From the NCBI GenBank assembly GCA_030267565.1, contig BRXU01000023.1:967001-1031000 (forward strand): a DNA stretch of 64,000 nt, given 5' to 3'. The notes under the pieces are model-generated. The model was given only the letters and a program-made list of their open reading frames with translations. It ran no database searches and was not told the DNA's origin. Shown here in pieces: positions 55,906-64,000 of this stretch. Position numbers and translations under genes: made by a program. How positions within the stretch are numbered: the first letter of the stretch is position 1; each line of letters begins with the position of its first letter. The DNA comes from Pleodorina starrii (lineage: Eukaryota > Chlorophyta > Chlorophyceae > Chlamydomonadales > Volvocaceae).

Positions 55906-58900
55906 AAGTATCATGGATACCTACGCGTCGCAATGGCTGTGCGAAATGCGGCTGCACATCGGGCTGATGTGGGATTGGTGCATCGTTCTGATGCGGGGTT
56001 TGTGCCCAATTTCCATGCGGAATGTGGGTTATCGGGTTGATTCGATAACAGGGGGGGGATGGGTATGGGAGAGGTTTATGAAGGAGCGTGCTTGCATCAG
56101 AGCGGGGGATGCACGTGCAAGCGGGCAATAGTCGATGCCGGATTGGTATCATTGCAGGGGACCTGCAAGAACCTCACATAATGTAGGCACGGAGGCGGGG
56201 GCGGGGGCTGTTTCAAGTCTGCTGGGTAAGTGGGGGGGGGGGGTACGTCAGGCGATGGGTTGCGGCATCTGATCACTATTCACTCTGCTTTCTTCACTCT
56301 GTTTACTTCCAAGTGTAATTGCACCATTTGGCTTGGTGACGCCGACCGGATAACCGATCGCCGATCGGTTATCCGGTCCGCAATAAGTGCCCCGTCAGTT
56401 CAGTTCAGGCATGCTTGACATAAGAATTTGTCTATCTGTTTCTGCATCTACCAACTGGAGAGGACAAGATATAACGTCGCCAGTTCCGTTGACCGTTTGC
56501 GGTCTTTTCGAGGTTGGCGCTGGACATTTACAACCATGGCCAACAAATTTACATTTTGCAAAGCCATGAGTGCCGCCGGGTCTCTCTTGTCGACTTCGTT
56601 GTCCACGATGTCACCACATTAGCAAAAGAAACGCTCTTTCCTCCACATAAAGTCAAACATAATGCGTGTGGTTGTTCAGGCTGCAAGTCCGGCAGCGGCC
56701 AAACGTTAGTTGTCTGGTCGCACAGGTCGGTCCGGCGCCTGGTCGGCGACCCAGGTCGCGAGGACGCTCGTCCATGTCGTACCCTGGTCCGGCGACGTGC
56801 GATACCTGAACAGACATCACCATCACCATCATCATTATCATCATCATCATTTCTTAGTGCAATAAGATACGGCAATAAAGTGCAATAAAGAAGCAACGCA
56901 AACAACATCTGAAGAAGCAACGCAAACAATTTCTGCAGCGGTTCCGCTTGGATTTGGAGCATGGTCGCGCGAAGGGGCGCGAGGCAAGACACGCAAACGC
57001 TGGCTGCCGCCCGACATCCAAAACGAACCCAGTACGAGTAACAGTACGACACGAGGACGGACCGAAGAAAGAACGATGATGGTTATGGGTTCCGAAAAGC
57101 TTTCGTTTATTCACGAGTCTGCTGGCATGGCGGAGGCCCCGCCGGCATTCCGCGGTGTGAAAATGGGAACGGGGCACGACGACGCGTGTACGGCACAAAT
57201 GACAAGCACAACGCGCGCCGCCGGGCGTCCCACTTCTGCCTATTCAACCCAACGTACCCTAAAAAAATTCAAAAACTAACAAACTATCCAGCGATACACC
57301 CTCCATCTCGAGCGTGCTACAAAGACAACTATTTCAGCTCTCATCTCAAGGTCCAATGTAAAACCTGTGTTATTCATGTGCCGTACTTCCAATGCACTCA
57401 ACTCCAGGCAAGCCACCGCGCTAGCCTTGTGGCGGCTGGTGCAGCATGCCGTACAAACCGAGCGGTTTGCCGTACATCTCCAGCAGGGGCTTCCATCCAA
57501 TGAATGATTCTTCAGCCCGCCTCTTCCACGCATTTGCCACGCTCTCATCCGGCCAACCTCACCCACCGCTTCGGAAGCTAATAATGTAATAAAGAAGATA
57601 CCGTGGCGGAATGACGGAGGCGACGCGAGCGAACGGACCCAGGACCCGCCTCGGCAGAGGGCTTCCGGAGGCCCGTCCCGCCTCTCATCATGTCGCTCTC
57701 TGCCCAACACCGCCAACACACAGCGTCAAAAGACGTTATGAAAAACCGGTATGCACTGATATGACCCATTGCTGCATCGGTTCTGCTGCTAAAATTATCA
57801 TCAAATTGTCCAATTGTACACCGCCGACATCGCCTCATCGCCAATAAACAAGCCCTTTCCAGTTTCAACATTTTAGTTCCAACATGTGTTGTGAAATGAG
57901 GACGTTTTCGGTCAGACCTCTAGTGAACTGGTCTCGGTGCTAGTGTCGTACCATCTGGACGACACTTGTGATGGATGTTATCTCCCTGAGAGAGACCGAG
58001 TTCTCTCTCCTCCTAATCCTGTAACGATACGATGTGCTAAGGCTTCGGCAATACGTGCCAACGTGACAGCAAGCACTGGATTTACAACAACATGTCAAAC
58101 AGCTGATGCTGAATTCTAACGTCGAGGTCTACCTCCTTCCAATCCAGCTCCGTCGGCAAAGCCCGACATCCTTCGCAGCGGCAACAGCTAAACATTTTTA
58201 GAGAGAGACGGGCAATGCACCAACGGTGTGTCGCCAACAGCACGCCTGCCGCGACGCGAGTTCAGGGCGTGCCGACCAAGACGTCCGCTCTATCTTTGCG
58301 TCAGGCCCGATACACTCCAGGAGCCGCAGGCGGGACGACGCGGGAGTTCCGTTTTCGTCTTCCGATTGCATTCAGGAGGGACACACCACAGACATAACTT
58401 ACTAGGGCGCGCAGTGCCCAGTGACCAGTCTGGATTGCACATCGTGCCGCAAGGGAGAAGCAAGAAGAACAACAACATCAACAACAACATTACCAGCAGC
58501 GACAGCAGAAGCAAAGCGCGCCGTGCAAATCGTACTGCGTACGTACCCCCAGAGCCCAGACGCTTTCACACCAACCCGAACAGGCCCCAATCACCCCCGT
58601 AACCCTGCCTTCATCGGCAGCAGCGCCAAGACGTTCCCACCTCTTCTGAATTCGGCTGAAGTCGGATCACCATCCCGCTCCGAAACCGCTGCCACATGTT
58701 GGGTTTGGGGTTGGATGGACAACCGTGGAGGTGGCGTGGAAGTGCGGTGCTGCCGGCACGGTCACTGCCATCGCCGCGCCAAACGGTTTCGATTCTGGCG
58801 CACACCGGCAATGGAGGTGCCGACGGGTATGTAGGAACTAGGAAGAGAGTTAGGCAACAAGGAGATTCAGTCCGACCGCTTGCTCCGAAACCAACCGCCA

Positions 58901-58935
58901 ACTGCTTGCTCCGAAACCAACCGCTGTTGCTCCCT
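55906..58935. other. 3-kb gene-poor region
   Basis: No supported gene. Contains a 31-bp palindrome (56346), a CAT/ATC microsatellite near 56817-56851, a 19-bp near-duplicate pair (GAAGAAGCAACGCAAACAA-like, 56888 and 56911), and the probable 3' UTR of the M11 gene at its right end. The longest frames (for example 57276-57719, - strand) lack motifs. Confidence 0.45.
56346..56376. repeat. 31-bp perfect palindrome
   Basis: CCGGATAACCGATCG and CGATCGGTTATCCGG are perfect inverted arms around a single C at 56361. The flanks are AT-richer and otherwise featureless. Confidence 0.95.
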
Positions 58936-61900
58936 TTAGCGATCGCGGTTGCGAGCCCGGTGGCGTTGTAAGGCCTGAGCTGTCAGCGGTGGATGCGAGG
59001 GAGCTCGGGGGAATGGTGGCAGCACAGCCGGTGAGTCAGGGGGCTGAGGGTCAGCGGACGCCGAGAGGCTCAGTCGCGGGGTCGGTGGTGGGCGGGGGTT
59101 TTGCCGCGGTTGGGGGGGCGGGCGAGGTGGGGTTGGAGGGTTGGAAGGCCGTGGCGGCGGCCGAGGAGGCGGCGGCGGGCGGGGTGACGGGGGAGAGAGA
59201 GGCTTGGGGGGCCAGGGTGGTTGTGGCGGGGGCGGCGGTGGTGAGGGCGGCGGCGGGGAGGGTGGTGATGGGGAGGGTGGCGGTGGCGTGGGTGGTGATG
59301 GGGAGGGCGGTGACGTGGAGGGGGACGGCGGCGGGGAGGGACGGGGTGGCGGAGGAAGGAAGGGAGGGGGGCCCGGCGGGGGTGAAGGTGGCAGACGAGG
59401 AGGCCTTGAGGGCGAGGGCGGGGGCCGCTTCACCGGGTTCCGGGGTCTTGGGGGGTTTGGGCTAGGCGGTGGTGGTGGCGGGCTGGGGGGCGGTGGGCTT
59501 GGGGGCAGGGGGCTGGGGGGCTCGTTCGGCGGTGGAGGAGGGGGAGGTGGCGGCGGCGGCGGGCTGGGTGAGTGTGGCGGGTCGGGTAGGGTTGGGGTTG
59601 GCGGGCTGACGGGCGTTGGCGGCCTGGGCGAGGGGCTCGGAGGTCGCCTTGGCGGCGGTCGGGGGGGTGAGGGTGGCCGGGGTGGCTTGCGTGGGCCGGG
59701 AGGTACTGGGTTGGGTGGCGGCGGCGGTGGCGGCGGCGGACCCGGCGGCGGCAGCAGCGGCGGCGGCGGAGGCCTTGGCGGCGGCGGCGGGCTGGGCCGC
59801 GGCGGCGGTGGTCGGTTGCTAGGTAGCGGCGGCGGCGGCGACGGCTCCTCATTGAGTGCGATACGGCCATCGTCATCGCCGCTGCCGCCGCCGCAATCGG
59901 GGTCCATGCCGTCAGGTAGGCCGTCGCAGTCGTCATCGAGGCCGTCGCCGCAGATCTGTTCGGTGGGTTTCAACCGCCGGCAGAAGCCCGCCAGCGCGCC
60001 GCGCCCCGGAACCCAAACAGTGAAACGTACGACAAGGCCCGTGGCGCCGTACGCGAACGCGCCGCCCAGCGCGATCTGCGCCAGCAGGACGGTACGGGCG
60101 GCCTGTTGAGATGCCGTGCCGGCGTAGCTGTGGACGAGCAGGTACGGCTTGCCGTTGGCGGCGGCCTCGAAGGGCAGGTCGTACGGCGGCGTGTTGATGC
60201 GCGCGGAGACGTACAGTTTGTCGTACGGTTTCCCGGCGCCGGTGAGGTTTGTCAGGAGGGCGAAGGACGCGGGGCCGGAAGGTTGGGGAGGCAGCAGGAG
60301 GGGCAGGAAGGAGCCCAGAGGTATGTTCGTGTCGCCCAGCGTCCTCAAGGGATAACCCCAGCCGATCTGCGATCACACCACCAGCGGCATCAGCAGCGTG
60401 TAATGACGGTTAACGACCAGCCGGCTGCGGCTTGCGCGTTGCACAGTGTTAGCAGTAGCAGTCTTAGCAGAGCCGTAGCTGCAGCAACAGCAGCAGTAGC
60501 GTCAGCAGCAGCAGCAGCCGTGGCATAAATCATCAGACGGGCGCGCGTCCCTCAAGCCTCCCCCATGCTTCCCGTAGGGGCCATCCCCATCCACCGCCTC
60601 CGCACGAGCCCGTATCATTTGCCGTACTACTGTCGTACCTGCCAGTTGTGCGGCGCGTTGAAGCAGCGGATGCCCTGGCCACCCACCGCCCCCATGGTGC
60701 AAGTGTGGTCGCACTGGTCGTACAAACTGCTGACGTCACTGCATCCGCCCGGCGGCACGCCGCCGTTGGCCAGATTAAGATTGTGTCCCGCCTCATGCAG
60801 CCAAAGCTCCAACCGCCAGAAGATCTCACCGGACATCCAGATCAGCCCCGTGCCGTACGTGTTGATGCCCGTACCGGGGAGCCAGGTGCCGTACGATGCC
60901 GCGTGGGTGAAACCCGAGCAGCCTGCGGCGGTACACCGCCGGGAACCGGGGGGTTGGGGTTGGGGGTTGGGGGTTGGGTTTGTGGAGAGAGACGGTGTGG
61001 TGGGAGGGTGGCAAGGCGGCTCCGGGTGCAGGCATTGTGTGGGAAGTGGGCGAAGCCGTGGGACGGCTTAGCAGGCGGCCGGCCGGGGTGAAGGGGTCGC
61101 TGTCGTGTTCCGAAACACGAGCAACCTCGTTGCCCGTTGTTCCCACACTCAACTCGGCCGTATTCCGGCGTGGGAGTGGCTGTGGGGCCGGTGTGCGCCA
61201 CCGCTGCTGCTGCTGCGGCTGATGCTGATGCCACCAGAGCTGCAACGAACTAACGGACAACCAAACAAACCAACTCAACCCCGATCTACTGAACCCCAAT
61301 CTACTGCCCGAGGCTGGTCCGGACTCCGGACTCGGGACTCCCGACTTCGGAGCTCTCACCCGGGGTCACAGTCGTGAAGCCTCTGGGAAGCACCATGACG
61401 TGGTGGACGTACTCCGTCGCGATAATGCCGTACTGGACGAGCGCCCACTCGTCCAAATAATGCTGCCATTTGGTGGGGTTGAGGCCGTTGCAGGAGGACG
61501 TGTGGAAGGTGTCGGTGGCGGAGGCGGCGGCGGCACCGTCGCCGCCGCCGCCGGGAAAGGTGTACGGCGGGTTTCGGAGCACGCCGGCGCAGGGGATCTC
61601 CACCGGGCCCAGCACCTTGACGGGCGGCAGCTGTACTTGGCCGTACGAGCAGGTGTCGTAATAGGCCGACATGTTGCGTTGCAGCGGCCCGGCGCCGCTA
61701 AAGTAATCCTGGGCGCTGGCGTTGCGGCCCAGGAGTCCGGTACCGTTGAACAAGTCGTACACCATCTGCCGTACATCACACATCGGGGTTGTTTTGGGTC
61801 CTGTGGTAGATAGCATTCCGCTCGCTTGCGGATGGCCGTCTCCCTGCCTCCGTCCTCCTGCCTCCGTTGCCGGTTAGTTTCCAGTTCCGCTACCGGTATC

Positions 61901-63027
61901 CTCAAGTCTCGCCCCCGGCCGGCGCCCTAAACCCTGATCCCTGAACCACCAGCCCGGACTGCCGTACCTCATTAGTGACCGCCGCCGGCTTGTCGTGCCC
62001 GCACATCGTCGTGATGTAGACCAAGTACGATGGCCGCGTGGGCGTGCTGATCGTACCGCCGTATAGCTGGCGGCGGCGCTCGCCGCCACCGCCGCCGCCA
62101 CCGCCGCCGCCACCGCCGCCGCCGCCCTGCTGCGGCGGCAGCAATCGCGGCGGCTCGCAGGAGCTCATCACGCCGCCGGCGGCAACGCCGATGTACGACA
62201 CCGTGACTCGCGTGTTGGCGGCGACGCCGTCGAGGTCGACGGCGGCGCAGAACTGCAGTTGGTAGATGACGCCGCCGATCTCCTCCAGCAGGTAGCGGAT
62301 CAGGATCTCCCTGCCGTTAGGAAGAGACCTCGACTGCATCAGCAGCGTGCCTGCCCCGTTGTCGGGGGACCCCCGGAAGAACGGAGGAGCATAAGTATGA
62401 AGGCGTGTAAGAGGAGGAAGAGTGTGGAAGGAAGGTTGGTGTAGGGTTTCGCAGTCAGGGTAGCGGCATGGGGCGATGGGGGGCGGTGGCGGCAGGGTCG
62501 GCAGGGTACGACAGACGGACACGCAGTGCGGGGGAGCCGAGGCGATGTTGGCGAGTGGAGGGTCGGGGGGTCGGACAGCGTAACGTGCTCATCCTTGCGG
62601 TCCTCACGAAGGGGTTGCACACAAGGGGGTGTGAAGAGGCCAGCACGTCCCTCTCCCGAACGAGTCGGAAAAGGGACGTGTGCGAACGGGATGCCTAGTT
62701 GCCATCACCCATCGCCGCCGCCTTGTTGCCGTCACCCTTCACACGCCGGCGGCCACAGGCGAAGCACCTTTCAGGGGAGAGGATGGCAGGATGGCAGGAT
62801 GGCCGGAAGGGAACGGGCTAGACTTTACCTGTGGCCAGCCCGGGCTGATCCGTTTCGAGGACTTGAGCCGCCTTGGAGCAAGGGTACACAGCAAGAGCGG
62901 CGAGGATAACGGCTGCCAGCGCCCCGCGCGCCGCAGCAGCGGGCCACAGACGGGGAGCCCTCGACAAAAGAGCTGCTGTTGGGACCCGTCCCCGTGCGAA
63001 GTCATGTGGTCCGCTACGGATATGCAT
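58936..63027 (-). CDS. Gametolysin/VMP-like M11 metalloprotease with proline-rich tail (900 aa)
   Basis: Five exons on the - strand keep frame, in coding order: 63027-62829, 62350-61968, 61765-61360, 60922-60639, 60366-58936. An N-terminal hydrophobic segment (ALAAVILAALAVYPC) preceded by Arg residues fits a signal peptide or anchor. The protease domain shows TMCGHDKPAAVT, DTCSYGQVQL, MSGEIFWRLELWLHEAGHN (H372, E373, H376) and CTMGAVGGQGIRCFNAPHNWQIGWGYPL, including the probable Met-turn. The expected third His is Asn382. After a beta-rich region comes ICGDGLDDDCDGLPDG, a MopE-like Asp/Cys motif that may bind metal, then about 300 residues of SPPPP-type sequence, likely hydroxyproline glycosylated. 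Such proteins cut extracellular-matrix glycoproteins during hatching, mating or development. An in-frame ATG at 63120 would add 31 residues. Confidence 0.9.
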
Positions 63028-64000
63028 TGCACGGACGCGGTCCCCGCTGTCTCCGCAGCAGCTGCAGCAGCATTTGTTGTGTGGGGGAGGGGAGCGGGCC
63101 ACGGGGAAAAGGAAAGTCAACGAGGCAATCGAGTCGGGCTTTTGCTTTTCGATCCGGTAAATGGAAAATTGCTGGTTACATGAGCTGGTAGCGTGAAAGG
63201 CGGGACGCGGGTTGGCGCGAAGGTCGGGAACGTGCGCAGTTGGAGTCGCGTTTGCGGACGGACTGGGGGCTGTTGCTCACCGGTTCCTGCCGCCGCGTCG
63301 AAAACCCCGACTGCTGCCACCAGATACTAGTCGATTGAAGGATTGTTAATATGAAGCAGCAGAAGCTGTAAGGAAAAATTCCAGTGCTGCCGCCATGCTG
63401 GCTGAGCTGGCTGTGAGCCGTTGTGCTCGTCAAACAGTATTGTGCGGCAGTTGAGGCAAATGTTGTGTTATTGATTCGTTGTTATTTACCGTGAAGGACG
63501 CGCTACTATAAGTCACACTAGTTTGGCATGTGGCATCCAGGGAGTGGTCACCGGTCAGTACAGGTTGATCCTAAGGCTACAGCCCGTACGACGTGATGTT
63601 GTGAAATGTTAGTTGGCGATTGGAGTTATAGGCATTGATGATCCGAAACCCTAAAAGTTATCAGTACATAACGATTACATCGCACATTCAAACTGTCGTG
63701 CCACGAGCCGCACGAGCACGATTGCATTACAGAAACTGCTTTCTCTCTGAGCACGCACTCGTTTGATCCCACAACAGATTGTCATTGTTTTTTCTACTGG
63801 ATTTGGGCAGGAAGTGATGCACCAAGAGCGAGCGGCGGGGCTCTGAGACCAGCCAGAAACGAGCGAGCAGCGAGGTGACCATAAGGATAATGCCGATGTG
63901 TGGTATGCAATTCGCATGCAAAATATCGCTTTCAGATTACATGACTGTAAAGCTGCTGGCAGGAGGGCGGGAGACGTACTGGTCCCAGAGAAAGCGCCAC
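63028..64000. other. Upstream of the M11 gene, no supported gene
   Basis: Should contain the M11 promoter and 5' UTR (transcribed leftward). Short frames only; one GAAACCCTAAAAG near 63644 echoes the telomere-like motif. Confidence 0.45.

Noticed and set aside
55250..55967. Open frames with the repeated peptide GPGRMYPCKSRGD
   Set aside because: Generated by the 190-bp tandem repeat, with no start context or domain.

Overview
This is nuclear DNA from a green alga, most likely a volvocine or other chlamydomonadalean chlorophyte. The reasons are GC-rich coding exons joined by many short GT-AG introns with CAG acceptors, TGTAA-type polyadenylation motifs, CCCTAAAA (TTTTAGGG) telomere-like motifs inside introns, a gametolysin-type (M11) matrix protease with a long SPPPP-rich tail, and a plastid FAD5-type desaturase. 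No sequence search was possible. Gene models were built by hand by requiring splice sites, reading phase and family similarity to agree. Seven multi-exon genes are described; for six of them every exon join keeps frame, and the seventh (FANCJ) has one uncertain exon end.

Region 1 (1-9760) is a tandem triplication of a 2.7-4.2 kb unit. Each unit carries a TATA-like box and one intronless gene for a small basic/alanine-rich protein of unknown function (1484-2257, 5473-6003, 8709-9170). The middle unit is longer because it holds two tRNA-derived SINE-like insertions with target-site duplications. The sister units preserve the uninterrupted (empty) site for one of them. From 9171 to 12592 there is no supported gene, but a 725-bp hAT-like MITE lies at 10561-11285.

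Region 2 (12593-36472, all + strand) holds a short-chain dehydrogenase (12593-14498), a 12-exon protein joining a FIST-like sensor region to a LON substrate-binding domain (16251-23078), and a 15-exon FANCJ/BRIP1 DNA helicase with an exceptionally long Gln-rich tail (25391-36472). Their introns are rich in minisatellites, telomere-like motifs, a shared dispersed repeat and a G-rich/C-rich tract pair.

Region 3 (37248-48118) holds a plastid-targeted palmitoyl-MGDG delta-7 desaturase (FAD5 type, + strand) and, after 4.3 kb without a supported gene, an AIM24-family protein on the - strand.

Region 4 (49554-55905) is the most unusual locus. It is an apparently intact 11-exon, 1572-residue Crypton-type tyrosine recombinase that keeps the R..HxxR..W..Y catalytic set. 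It is fused to 16 copies of a 23-residue repeat, a GCR1_C-like DNA-binding domain, 52-residue repeats and a C-terminal HMG box, and is followed by a 190-bp tandem repeat.

Region 5 (58936-63027, - strand) is an M11 gametolysin/VMP-like secreted metalloprotease with a MopE-like Asp/Cys motif and a roughly 300-residue proline-rich tail. Its zinc motif has Asn where the third His ligand is expected.
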